Assembly: GCA_026003255.1 (NCBI GenBank)
Contig: BPGX01000002.1
Span: forward strand, 62,001-126,000
Direction: 5' to 3'
Length of the DNA: 64,000 nucleotides
Source: Bacteroidia bacterium
GTDB lineage: Bacteria; Bacteroidota; Bacteroidia; B-17B0; Aurantibacillaceae
The first letter of the stretch is position 1; every line of letters begins with the position of its first letter. The position numbers and the translations under genes were made by a program. A model generated the notes under the pieces. It ran no database searches. It was not told where the DNA came from and saw only the letters and a program-made list of their open reading frames with translations. This document shows, one piece after another, positions 9,801 through 17,020 of the stretch.

Positions 9801-10124
9801 GATGTGGTATAATATCTCTTCCGCTCTTCTTCGAATCGTATCATCATCAATTGTATAATTGCTGAAATAAATTTTCTTTAATTTTTGAAATTGTGCTTCA
9901 TCACCTTTTGCAATTTGAAACAACACAGATACCAGACGCCTCTTCAATTCATTAGCCACCGCATTGGTAAAGGTTAATCCCAATATCTGACGAACTTTTC
10001 TCAATTCAAAATGTCCATTTTCTCCTTCTATAATAATTTTAAGAATTTCCTTAATTAAAGTCGTTGTCTTTCCGCTACCAGCAGATGCATTGTAAATTAT
10101 CAAAGATGGAGATGTAGTAGTCAT
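6801..10124 (-). CDS. UvrD/RecB-family helicase-nuclease, AddA-like
   Basis: This 1107-residue superfamily 1 helicase is the probable AddA subunit that unwinds DNA at double-strand breaks. Helicase motifs appear in order: Walker A ASAGSGKTTTL (residues 13-23), motif II FLIDEFQDTSTMQ, motif III GDPKQSIYMWRNANV, and the late motifs VYTIHKSKGLEFPVVI and LIYVALTRAVNRLYVF. The C-terminus keeps a RecB-type nuclease signature (KVHKILEF, then EIVIFEFKTGK). It starts 9 nt after the wecA-like gene on the same strand and converges on rsmD and the AddB-like gene, so the two subunits are encoded on opposite strands about 1.5 kb apart. Assignment as AddA rather than another RecB-like protein rests on the AddB-like neighbour. 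Confidence 0.88.
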   Translation of the reverse strand: MTTTSPSLIIYNASAGSGKTTTLIKEILKIIIEGENGHFELRKVRQILGLTFTNAVANELKRRLVSVLFQIAKGDEAQFQKLKKIYFSNYTIDDDTIRRRAEEILYHILHHYSDVSLSTIDSFSNRILKSFAYDLNYSLVYNIATEPDEYYSRTIERFLDELETTDNQRFQWIMEFVRNRIEEDENYSIHKFIQEIVNVIQPLTEKEITNEELQNLKTRLSAIDEEKLKGTYYECRSYIKLQIEEFNTKIREKIEELGRTNNWYLCDRNKLEIEKQYDKIKVDGIKKLNKVYREPFLNFDLLGEADDFFAKRLKDYVENQREKDIEKVLEVFSSGKDLHYVELKNAYDTLNLFQQLLNNLLVTRLAIELLDVLNDLKKEDDVVFFSDFTREINNVIQNEESVDFIFEKIGTRYRHFLIDEFQDTSTMQFNNLLPLIHNAMAEGHTNYIVGDPKQSIYMWRNANVQQFINLAQYKSIGLTRLQKDWDAFKSQIESRTLNQNFRSANSIVHFNNAVFDNLNYEDLHLISRVYKEAEQLPCSDKVGYVEIIEYDCKELKNKELRQNEFLKDVLEKINECIDLGYHQKDICVLLRSKNEINFLINELSSKELKNGERLQFVAPEGLTVFQDEEVDFIIAFLKVLLNPDDKIAGAICWNYLLKKENKLLNDFYYDDNLKENIIIHLLKENKEFESIYYNLSKLDIYQLCLRIVEFFNISLNTAVQKLLNIVNLFVHQYSLQGNTLDVFLDFWEKNKFKFTIQVGKDVNAVKVYTIHKSKGLEFPVVITNINFKNKIEYNNFWYTIQNNFFIKFTIENKEVCIDDFQAMTMYLPFETIELLDNDFVQEKREEAHLEDINLIYVALTRAVNRLYVFGEVNNAYDSSKYYEKIIQPRVKVICSEKPIPKKHSEEESENKGKKIYCFGNYNEQPENKVTSSDTLSIDGLSLKYNSKVLLSDDANPYSDEIGIGIKVHKILEFVNNNDVEWALKKAMVKGLIGMDEVEKYKRVLNELVNHPELKKYFDSNAILYVLNELEIFSEDEEVYRPDKMIFTKQNEIVIFEFKTGKNLSVYKKQLSKYVCIVQSLYQDKNVIGYLIYLNNEAIECEKIEVLS

Positions 10125-10133
10125 ATTTACACA

Positions 10134-11192
10134 TTATCGTTTCACCACAAAATATATAAAAGTGAGAGCATAGAGTATTAAAATAACCAATACAACTGAA
10201 GCATCTAAAAAATACGATAAAAAAGACAATCCAAAGCCAACTATACTAAATGCATATATCACAAGAGATGTTTGACTATGCGATTGTAATTTATTGAGCA
10301 AATGATGATGTAAATGATTTTTGTCCGCCATAAAAGGCGACTTGCCCTGTAATAAACGAATGATAAACACTCTTAATGTATCTGTTATAGGATAAATTAA
10401 AAGAGACATTGCCGCTAATGGTTTAGAATATTGAATCAAATACGAAGGAATTTCTGTAACTGGATATTCAATAAAACTCACACTTAAAAAGTAGATGATC
10501 AATCCAATAGACAATGAGCCAGAATCTCCCATAAAAATTTTAGCAGGTGAAAAATTATAGACCAAAAAACCACATAAGGCACCACACAAGGCAAATGAAA
10601 GTATCGCCAGAGAATAATCTTTGACAATTAAGTAAAATATTCCAATACCTAAAGAAAAAATAGCACTCACTCCACCTGCCAATCCATCGATACCATCAAT
10701 TAAGTTAATAGCATTTACTAGACCAATGTATACCAAAAACGAAAACATAAAACTTAACCAGTACGGAATCTCTTCAATCCCCAAAATCCCGTAGAATCCT
10801 GTAATTCGCACATTACCAATTACAATAAGAATCACCGCTGCAATAAAATGCGCTATGATTTTTTTCTCTGGCGCTGTTCCAATCAAATCGTCTTTTATCC
10901 CCACAAAAAAAATCAACATTGCCGCAGATAACAATATCTTAGAATCTATTAATACGTGTCGTATTTGATAATATAAATGCAAATCATCTATGTTTAACCA
11001 TAAGCCATACGCAAAAAAAGTAGACGCAAAAATGATAACCCCACCTAATGTTGGCACTGGTTGCTGATGCACTTTACGCTCTTCGGTTGGCAAATCGGTT
11101 AGACCTTTTTGTTGCATTACTTTAATAAGAACAGGAATCGTGTATAAAGCTACTGCAAAAGCCGTAACAAATGCTAATAATGACCAGATCAT
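10134..11192 (-). CDS. Undecaprenyl-phosphate sugar-1-phosphate transferase (WecA/TagO/MraY family)
   Basis: This polytopic inner-membrane enzyme of 352 residues transfers a GlcNAc-1-phosphate-type group from a UDP-sugar to undecaprenyl phosphate. That is the first lipid-linked step of surface polysaccharide synthesis. Family motifs are visible: FFVGIKDDLIG (the Asp-Asp pair), NAINLIDGIDGLAGG, KIFMGDSGSLSIG and the loop HLHHHLL. About ten hydrophobic helices are spread along the protein. The length and C-terminal motif favour the WecA/TagO branch over MraY (peptidoglycan). The substrate cannot be read from sequence. It is followed after 9 nt by the AddA-like gene. The upstream region contains repeat sequence and no clear promoter. 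Confidence 0.9.
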   Translation of the reverse strand: MIWSLLAFVTAFAVALYTIPVLIKVMQQKGLTDLPTEERKVHQQPVPTLGGVIIFASTFFAYGLWLNIDDLHLYYQIRHVLIDSKILLSAAMLIFFVGIKDDLIGTAPEKKIIAHFIAAVILIVIGNVRITGFYGILGIEEIPYWLSFMFSFLVYIGLVNAINLIDGIDGLAGGVSAIFSLGIGIFYLIVKDYSLAILSFALCGALCGFLVYNFSPAKIFMGDSGSLSIGLIIYFLSVSFIEYPVTEIPSYLIQYSKPLAAMSLLIYPITDTLRVFIIRLLQGKSPFMADKNHLHHHLLNKLQSHSQTSLVIYAFSIVGFGLSFLSYFLDASVVLVILILYALTFIYFVVKR

Positions 11193-11222
11193 TTTTTAAA
11201 AGTTATGAGTTGTTTTTTTTAC

Positions 11223-11300
11223 CACATAGATACATAGAAGGCATAGAAAACATAGTTTTATTCTTTGTGTTCTATGTTGTAACTTCTATGTGCCTATGTG
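11223..11300. repeat. Imperfect palindrome built of CATAG units
   Basis: The left arm reads CACATAGATACATAGAAGG, then CATAG units. The right arm, read on the other strand, gives CACATAGGCACATAGAAG and then CATAG. The pentamer CATAG/CTATG recurs eight times at irregular spacing. It lies between the wecA-like gene and the barrel gene and has no coding potential. Confidence 0.65.
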
Positions 11301-11330
11301 TTTCATAAATAGTGATGAGTTGTATATTAT

Positions 11331-11381
11331 GAAATCTGTGAGAATCTCTTTGTTTTAATCTGCTGCATCTGTGTTCTATTT
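11331..11381 (-). repeat. Dispersed repeat (AAATAGAAC...GATT...CAGATT), minus orientation
   Basis: Read on the minus strand this segment begins AAATAGAACACAGATG and ends CACAGATTTC. It shares its spacing and most bases with 57347-57393 (AAATAGAACGCTGATA...GCAGATTGC). The elements are AT-rich with recurring AGAT/GATT words. Confidence 0.5.
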
Positions 11382-11410
11382 GATTAGTTTGTATAATTAC
11401 ATTTTCGCTA

Positions 11411-12982
11411 CTAAAAATCATAAAAGATATTGTATAAAGCCGTTTGCAATTGAAGGTAAATATAATTAGAATTTTGATTAAAAGCTTGTCTATTTTCAAT
11501 ACCCAAATTGATAAGCAAATTGTAAGACGAATTTAATACAAAACCAAATAAAAATTTAGTGTAAAGAACTCTTGCCATATCGTTATCCTGTGAATTTATC
11601 TGAAATGCAGTGATCCAACGTTTCTTTTTAATAGCCAGCATACTCACCAATTCATTCCCCACTTCCGGCGTGTAATTCATACTTTGGCCAAAGTGAGTAT
11701 AAGACGAACCGGGATTTACAACCGGGGGAGTATAAGAAGGTATTGTCGGCCATACACTAAAACCAATGTTTTTCCTCACATCGTTCCATTCCGATAAAAG
11801 CATTATCCTCCAATCCTGCCATTTACCAAGCCATTTAAAGCCCAATTGATAACCATATCCCCCATCTTGATTATGAAATATAGAATCATTATCTAATATC
11901 ACCTGTCCGTAAATCACCACATTTTTCAATAATTTTTGCTGCATATCCATCCCTATCATCACATTATTTTGCTGATTCAAACCATAATATGCCAATTGTG
12001 TAAAAATCACAGGACTGAAAACAATCCCATCTCCACGCCAAACATTGCGGTCATCCGGCGTTTCAGAAACTATACTTTGAAAAAAACCAACCCGAGTATG
12101 CTTTGTAATACCTACATTCAAGTAGTGATAAACAAAAATTTTCTTTTGAAACAATCGCTCTGTATTTTTTGGGATACTCCGTGATGCAGAAACCAGATTA
12201 TTCAACATCGCATAATTACATATATATTGCAAGCGTCCTTTCCACCAGAGTTGTTCAAATTTAATATATGGATACACAAACGCATTATCGCTTAATAACA
12301 ACGACCGATAACCATTTCCAATCTTTTGTTTTCCTGTACCTAATGTAATGTTCAAATTTTTTGTAGCCTGCACACTCACAATACCCGCACTAAACGCATA
12401 GTCAAAGCCGCTGCCTTTAAACGTTTTCCATCTACCTTGACCGGGTACGACACCAGTTGATTTAGAATATTGATATAAATAAGTCGGAAACACGGATTGA
12501 TTTTCCGAAAGCATTGTTTCAATGTACACTCTATCAAATTGCACGGAAGCGATGAACCCACGAGTATTAGTATAAGCAGAAAACGAAGTATCTCCAGAAA
12601 CTTTACCTTTTTGAAAATTGATTAACGGATTAATCCGAATGTGAAAATTATTTTTTCGTATAGATACTACATCTTTTTCAAACATTATATCCAGAGCAGG
12701 ATCATTTTTAATATATTTAAACATTCTATAATTCGTGTCAACATTTGAAAATGCCTGATAAACAAAAGGATTCAAAGGATAAACATTCGTTGGCAAAGTA
12801 GTATCGGATTTCAAAATATTATAATCCCGAATGCTTTGGAACAGCCAATGATTGGGCAATGAAGAAAATTGCGCCCACAAAACATTAAATAAACCAAAAG
12901 TAAAAACGATGAACCATCTGAAAATACTATTTATTGATAAAATGCTTTTTTTAAAAAAGAAAAAGTTTGCTACACACAGCAT
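11411..12982 (-). CDS. Outer-membrane beta-barrel protein, Wzi/RemB-like
   Basis: The product is about 523 residues. The N-terminal hydrophobic segment WFIVFTFGLFNVLWAQ ends in a likely signal-peptidase site, and the rest consists of alternating amphipathic strands as in an outer-membrane barrel. Segments such as GFIASVQFDRVYIETMLSEN, GTGKQKIGNGYRSLLLSDNA and YPYIKFEQLWWKGRLQYI resemble the Bacteroidota capsule-assembly Wzi / gliding-protein RemB group. That group displays or anchors polysaccharide or supports motility at the cell surface. A TAAGTTTG promoter box at 12989-12996 overlaps a longer TTG start, so ATG 12982 was chosen; the message is then nearly leaderless. The precise function is uncertain. 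Confidence 0.7.
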   Translation of the reverse strand: MLCVANFFFFKKSILSINSIFRWFIVFTFGLFNVLWAQFSSLPNHWLFQSIRDYNILKSDTTLPTNVYPLNPFVYQAFSNVDTNYRMFKYIKNDPALDIMFEKDVVSIRKNNFHIRINPLINFQKGKVSGDTSFSAYTNTRGFIASVQFDRVYIETMLSENQSVFPTYLYQYSKSTGVVPGQGRWKTFKGSGFDYAFSAGIVSVQATKNLNITLGTGKQKIGNGYRSLLLSDNAFVYPYIKFEQLWWKGRLQYICNYAMLNNLVSASRSIPKNTERLFQKKIFVYHYLNVGITKHTRVGFFQSIVSETPDDRNVWRGDGIVFSPVIFTQLAYYGLNQQNNVMIGMDMQQKLLKNVVIYGQVILDNDSIFHNQDGGYGYQLGFKWLGKWQDWRIMLLSEWNDVRKNIGFSVWPTIPSYTPPVVNPGSSYTHFGQSMNYTPEVGNELVSMLAIKKKRWITAFQINSQDNDMARVLYTKFLFGFVLNSSYNLLINLGIENRQAFNQNSNYIYLQLQTALYNIFYDF

Positions 12983-12988
12983 AGTGAG

Positions 12989-12996
12989 CAAACTTA
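12989..12996 (-). promoter_or_regulatory. -7 promoter box of the barrel gene
   Basis: On the minus strand it reads TAAGTTTG, ending 6 nt before ATG 12982. It overlaps a TTG codon at 12991, ruling that codon out as a likely start. Confidence 0.55.
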
Positions 12997-13019
12997 CTGA
13001 AAAAAATGCAATTCTGATA

Positions 13020-13223
13020 TTACTTCAATGTGCCTTTTTCTTCGGCTTCTTTGTTTAATTGGGGGATTTTATACATCCAGTAAAATAATAAACCAACAAT
13101 GATTCCACCAAACAAAATATTGGGCTTATGTCCCAATGATCTTAAAATAGGGAAAATACCATTGGTGCATAAATCACCAATTCCATAAAAAATATCTGTC
13201 CATGTAATCATTTGATTGAACAT
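13020..13223 (-). CDS. Small single-pass membrane protein
   Basis: This 67-residue protein begins MFNQMITWTDIFYGIGD. It has a hydrophobic C-terminal half (NILFGGIIVGLLFYWMYKIPQL) that forms one membrane helix, followed by a charged tail. Order and size resemble small Bacteroidota membrane proteins of the DUF6341 type; this is a weak resemblance recalled from the family's general pattern. The start is set by a promoter box (TATATTTG, 13239-13246) that covers the upstream TTG, leaving ATG 13223. Its function is unknown. Confidence 0.65.
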   Translation of the reverse strand: MFNQMITWTDIFYGIGDLCTNGIFPILRSLGHKPNILFGGIIVGLLFYWMYKIPQLNKEAEEKGTLK

Positions 13224-13238
13224 AACTAAAATTTTGGG

Positions 13239-13246
13239 CAAATATA
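13239..13246 (-). promoter_or_regulatory. -7 promoter box of the small membrane protein gene
   Basis: The minus-strand sequence TATATTTG matches TAnnTTTG. It lies 15 nt upstream of ATG 13223. Confidence 0.6.
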
Positions 13247-13275
13247 AGAAGGATTTTATTATGAAAATTTATTTT

Positions 13276-13851
13276 TTACCCCAACCACTTATTATCTTTT
13301 AAATACTTTTGAATCACCTCAAACAACAAGACGGGCGATGATTTTCGCCAATTGACATTACTTAATATCTCTGACCAAATTAAATAATTACCTAATCTCG
13401 CCTGACGCATCTCTTCTAATACAAAATCCCTAAAATTTAATAAAACAATCCAACCTTCTCCTTCTATATCTTCCCACCATTCTTCATAATAGCAATCATC
13501 CGACGAGTGAAAATTCAATACATTCTCTCCTATCAATATAAAATGCCGTATTCCCTGATAAAGCATCTCATCAATAACATTGCGCTTTAAATGCATAATG
13601 TCATTATTGATAGCATCGTTCCATTCTCCTATTAACTCCATAATCGCAAACTTTCGTTCATAATCTGCAAATAAAATTTTTATGTACAGAGTTTCACTCC
13701 CAATAAAATCCCAATAAGGATGAATAATGAAATTATAAATCTGATTCTCATTAGAATACAAGTCATACTCTCTCCCATAAAAAGGTGAACGAACATCATA
13801 TTCTGCCTTGTATTGATTCCTCCACTGACTAAATGGTTCTATATTAAACAT
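13276..13851 (-). CDS. Hypothetical cytoplasmic protein following the TlpA-like gene
   Basis: I do not recognise a family. The 191-residue product is acidic and rich in Trp and Tyr (WWEDIEGEGWIVLLNF near residue 126). It lacks a signal peptide and membrane segments and starts MFNIEPFSQWRNQYKAEYD. Regular secondary-structure periodicity and codon use like its neighbours support a real gene. It starts 3 nt after the stop of the thioredoxin-like gene on the same strand, so they are probably co-transcribed. A functional link between them is not supported beyond that. Confidence 0.65.
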   Translation of the reverse strand: MFNIEPFSQWRNQYKAEYDVRSPFYGREYDLYSNENQIYNFIIHPYWDFIGSETLYIKILFADYERKFAIMELIGEWNDAINNDIMHLKRNVIDEMLYQGIRHFILIGENVLNFHSSDDCYYEEWWEDIEGEGWIVLLNFRDFVLEEMRQARLGNYLIWSEILSNVNWRKSSPVLLFEVIQKYLKDNKWLG

Positions 13852-13854
13852 ACT

Positions 13855-14352
13855 CTAATTTTTCAACATTTCGTTTAAATGAAATATCTCATCTTCTAAA
13901 TTACTTTCATCCACTATAGCCCCTTTATGCTTTTCAATAATTTGTCCATCTTTCAAAATAAAAATTGTTGGGAAACTCTCAATCCCCAATTCAGATAAGG
14001 GTTCTACACTTATCAAAAAATTTAAACTATCCAATTTTAATCGTCTTTTCAAGCTTTCAACTTTTACTTCTGACTCATCTGTAATAAAATATATCGTTAA
14101 AAACTTAAACTTCTCAAAATGTTTTTGCACCAATTGCATTTCAGCCACACAGGGCGAACACCACGTTTGAAAACATACTACCATTGTCTTATCTAAATCA
14201 CTAATATTAAGTGCCACTTCTTTACCACTTAAATCCTTCAATTTTAAGGATGAAAAATCAATATCAGGTGTATAAAAATAAATGCGATACGCTCTATACA
14301 GAAAAAAAACAGCAATGAAAATTAAAATAGCAATTTTAATTTTATCTTTCAT
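13855..14352 (-). CDS. TlpA/ResA-like membrane-anchored thioredoxin
   Basis: This protein of about 165 residues has an N-terminal membrane anchor (IAILIFIAVFFLYRAYRIYF) followed by a periplasm-facing thioredoxin fold. The active site is FQTWCSPCVAEM (Cys65 and Cys68 from the chosen start), with the cis-proline segment ESFPTIFILKDGQIIEKHKG. TlpA-type proteins reduce or exchange disulfides of exported proteins. Start: a longer TTG at 14361 falls inside a TTAGTTTG box (14359-14366, one mismatch to TAnnTTTG), so ATG 14352 is preferred. It is divergent from mtgA and forms an operon with the unknown gene downstream. Confidence 0.85.
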   Translation of the reverse strand: MKDKIKIAILIFIAVFFLYRAYRIYFYTPDIDFSSLKLKDLSGKEVALNISDLDKTMVVCFQTWCSPCVAEMQLVQKHFEKFKFLTIYFITDESEVKVESLKRRLKLDSLNFLISVEPLSELGIESFPTIFILKDGQIIEKHKGAIVDESNLEDEIFHLNEMLKN

Positions 14353-14394
14353 TTTATACAAACTAATTTGTTGAAAAAACTTCTAATTTGGTCT

Positions 14395-14424
14395 TTTGAG
14401 TGCGTGAATTTACAAATACTTTTG
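14395..14424 (+). promoter_or_regulatory. Bacteroidota-type promoter of mtgA
   Basis: TTTG at 14395-14398 and TACTTTTG at 14417-14424 are separated by 18 nt, close to the ideal -33/-7 arrangement. The GTG at 14400 sits inside the promoter, so translation should begin at ATG 14433. Confidence 0.75.
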
Positions 14425-14432
14425 CAGCCAAT

Positions 14433-15152
14433 ATGGGATGCCTGCGAGTCATATTGTTGTGGACATTTAAAGTCATTTTTATTTTTATCATTCTTTCACT
14501 ATTGAGCGTATTATTTTTCAAATATGTTCACCCACCTATTACACCACTTATGATAAAACGAATGATTGAACAAAAAATGAATGGTGAAGAAATTCGCTGG
14601 CAATACCATTGGGTATCGTTAGAAAAAATTTCTCCTAAACTACAATTAGCCGTTATTTGCAGTGAAGACCAAAAATATCTGGAACATTACGGCTTTGATT
14701 GGGAAGCCATTGAAAAAGCTTTTGAACAAAATCAAAAGCAAGGAAGAATCAAACGTGGGGGCAGTACCATTTCACAACAAACTGCAAAAAACTTATTCCT
14801 CTGGGACGGTCGCAGCTATCTTCGCAAAGCATTGGAAGCATGGTTTACATTATTGATTGAAACATTCTGGAGCAAAGAACGAATCATGGAAATGTATTTA
14901 AACATCATTGAAATGGGACGTGGTGTATATGGTGCAGAAGCCGCTTCCTTGTATTGGTTCAAAAAGCATGCATACCAGTTAAATAAAGATGAAGCCGCTG
15001 CTATAGCTGCAATTCTCCCTAATCCAAAAAAATATCGTGCCAATCCATGTACTCCTTATATTTGCAAACGAAAAGAATGGATTAAACAACAAATGAATTA
15101 TTGGGGCAACAAAATTGATTACAACAAGTACAAAGATGATGATGAAAAATAA
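14433..15152 (+). CDS. mtgA: Monofunctional biosynthetic peptidoglycan transglycosylase
   Basis: This family 51 glycosyltransferase polymerises lipid II into glycan strands at the inner membrane. The product has 239 residues from ATG 14433: an N-terminal membrane anchor (VILLWTFKVIFIFIILSLL), the catalytic-Glu segment VICSEDQKYLEHYGFDWEAI, the hallmark RGGSTISQQTAKNLFLW, and KERIMEMYLNIIEMGRGVYG. No transpeptidase domain follows, consistent with MtgA. The start is fixed by the promoter at 14395-14424. The last codons overlap the ATG (15142) of a signal peptide that belongs to the next gene but is out of frame with it, suggesting the two genes form an operon. Confidence 0.93.
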   Translation: MGCLRVILLWTFKVIFIFIILSLLSVLFFKYVHPPITPLMIKRMIEQKMNGEEIRWQYHWVSLEKISPKLQLAVICSEDQKYLEHYGFDWEAIEKAFEQNQKQGRIKRGGSTISQQTAKNLFLWDGRSYLRKALEAWFTLLIETFWSKERIMEMYLNIIEMGRGVYGAEAASLYWFKKHAYQLNKDEAAAIAAILPNPKKYRANPCTPYICKRKEWIKQQMNYWGNKIDYNKYKDDDEK

Positions 15153-15169
15153 TACCATAACTCTGCTTA

Positions 15170-16363
15170 TTGTCTTTATTTTTGTTTTTTTCAAAACCTG
15201 CTGAAACCAACATACAGGAAAGCATTCGATTTTCTACTCTTTTATCTGAAAAACATTCCGAAACAACATCCCATCTAAAATTAAACTCTTCTGCATTACA
15301 ATTTTTAACCAATAAAATTCATGAACATTATGAAAGATTATTTCACCAAAAAGCATTTAATGGCTGTGTATTCATTGCAATTGACGATAAAATCATTTAC
15401 GAAAATGCCTGGGGATACAGCGATATAAAGCAAAAAATCTGTTTAAGTACCAACAGTTTATTCCAATTAGCTTCTGTAAGCAAGATATTTACTGCAACTG
15501 CAATACTTAAATTATACGAGCAAAATAAAATTCAACTAAACGACCCTGTTCAAAAATATTTCCCGGAATTTCCCTATTCAGAAGTTACCATTCATCACTT
15601 ACTTAATCATACTTCCGGACTACCTAATTACTTACACTTAATGCCAGAAATAGGCAGACAAGATACTGTTCTGTCTCATCAATCTGTACTACAATTTTTA
15701 ATAAAACGAAAATTACGCCCCGAGTTCAAAGCGGGCAGAAGACATAAATACTGCAATACCAATTATGCTGTATTGGCCTGCTTGATTGAAAAAGTATCCG
15801 GCATGAGTTTTTCCGTTTTTTTGAAAAAGGAAGTGTTTATCCCTGCTGGCATGTTCAACACAAATACTATTCATTTTATAGATATTTTTGATGAAAATAC
15901 CACCACTTCTCATGAATATAAAAGCCGGCATGTACCATTTTATGCAGGCGATTTTATTTTAGGTGATAAAAGTATTTATTCTAACATTCACGACTTATAT
16001 GCTTTTGGACAGGCATTCTTAAATGGAAAAATTTTAGCAGATAGTACTATAAGATTGATGACAAAAGGTGTCAAAACGAATAAATACGGTATGCTATACG
16101 GATATGGCTTACGTATTCGAAATTATGAAGACAGCAATCAAACTATCTGGTTTCACAACGGATGGTGGCACGGTTATAGAACTTCTTTTCAAATGAGACC
16201 AAAAGATAAAGTGATAGTAATCGTTTTAAGCAATCACATTCACAAAACAACTTATTATACTTCTCCAATCTTTCAAACAATAGATGAAGTATTGTACAAC
16301 AAAAGCATAGATTCTTCTGAAAACAATCAAAAGAAAATTTATCCAACTTTAGATGAAGAGTAA
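15170..16363 (+). CDS. Serine hydrolase of the beta-lactamase/DD-peptidase family; signal peptide frameshifted
   Basis: This is a class C beta-lactamase-like hydrolase of nearly 400 residues. The SxxK motif is S102-V-S-K105 (QLASVSKIFTATAI), the YxN motif is Y194-C-N196, and HNGWWHGY near the C-terminus corresponds to the third (HxG-type) motif. Such proteins act on peptidoglycan peptides or other amide and ester substrates in the periplasm. The frame as given starts at TTG 15170 inside a hydrophobic segment. The proper signal peptide starts at ATG 15142 in the previous frame and runs into TGA at 15202. Removing one T from the T7 tract at 15185-15191 fuses them into a normal signal peptide. 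This is either a sequencing error, a frameshift mutation or slippage control. It overlaps the next gene by 11 nt. Confidence 0.85.
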   Translation: MSLFLFFSKPAETNIQESIRFSTLLSEKHSETTSHLKLNSSALQFLTNKIHEHYERLFHQKAFNGCVFIAIDDKIIYENAWGYSDIKQKICLSTNSLFQLASVSKIFTATAILKLYEQNKIQLNDPVQKYFPEFPYSEVTIHHLLNHTSGLPNYLHLMPEIGRQDTVLSHQSVLQFLIKRKLRPEFKAGRRHKYCNTNYAVLACLIEKVSGMSFSVFLKKEVFIPAGMFNTNTIHFIDIFDENTTTSHEYKSRHVPFYAGDFILGDKSIYSNIHDLYAFGQAFLNGKILADSTIRLMTKGVKTNKYGMLYGYGLRIRNYEDSNQTIWFHNGWWHGYRTSFQMRPKDKVIVIVLSNHIHKTTYYTSPIFQTIDEVLYNKSIDSSENNQKKIYPTLDEE

Positions 16364-17000
16364 AAAAGCGTTCATCTCTACAACCAAAACAGCATCAATT
16401 TCGTTACTTGGTAATCCTGAAACGGCAAGGTACTTCTGGTTAGTACTTCATGGTTATGGTCAATTAGCAGAAAACTTTCAAAAACATTTTTCTGACTGGA
16501 ATTTAAACGAACATTATATTATTCTTCCCAATGCCTTGAATTATTTCTATTTGAAATCTGGAAAAGGCGATGTCGGTGCATCATGGATGACCAAATACGA
16601 AAGAGAAAAAGACATTAGCGATAATAATCATTACTTGAATCAGGTTTATGAACAATTGATTTTACCACATAAAAAGCAACAGTCGTTTTTTGTAATTGGA
16701 TTTTCGCAAGGTGCTGCTACTCTCATTCGCTGGCTGGCGATGGAAAACTTGTTGCCGGATAAAATTATTCTATGGGGTGCAGTATTCCCGCCGGATATAG
16801 AACAAGAAAAGTATTTGGAAAAATTAAAACAGATAGAATGGTGGTATTTTATTGGCACAGAAGATGAATTCATTTCTAACGACGAAAAAGAAAAACAAAA
16901 GCATTTTTTTCAATCACATCAATTTAATATACACTGGATAGAATACGAAGGAAAGCATGCTTTTAATGAGAAAACACTTTACAACACATTGAAATTATAA
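16353..17000 (+). CDS. Alpha/beta hydrolase, phospholipase/carboxylesterase-like
   Basis: This 215-residue cytoplasmic hydrolase carries the nucleophile elbow GFSQG in FFVIGFSQGAATLIRWLA (Ser near residue 116) and an oxyanion-side segment FWLVLHGYGQLAENF. Later come an acid-bearing loop GTEDEFIS and the catalytic His in YEGKHAFNE. This matches the short carboxylesterase/phospholipase (YpfH/Est) group; the substrate is unknown. It starts 11 nt inside the end of the serine hydrolase gene, so it belongs to the same operon with mtgA. It converges on rsmG with only 20 nt between stops. Confidence 0.8.
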   Translation: MKSKKAFISTTKTASISLLGNPETARYFWLVLHGYGQLAENFQKHFSDWNLNEHYIILPNALNYFYLKSGKGDVGASWMTKYEREKDISDNNHYLNQVYEQLILPHKKQQSFFVIGFSQGAATLIRWLAMENLLPDKIILWGAVFPPDIEQEKYLEKLKQIEWWYFIGTEDEFISNDEKEKQKHFFQSHQFNIHWIEYEGKHAFNEKTLYNTLKL

Positions 17001-17020
17001 ATGCATCTCAAGATTTATTA

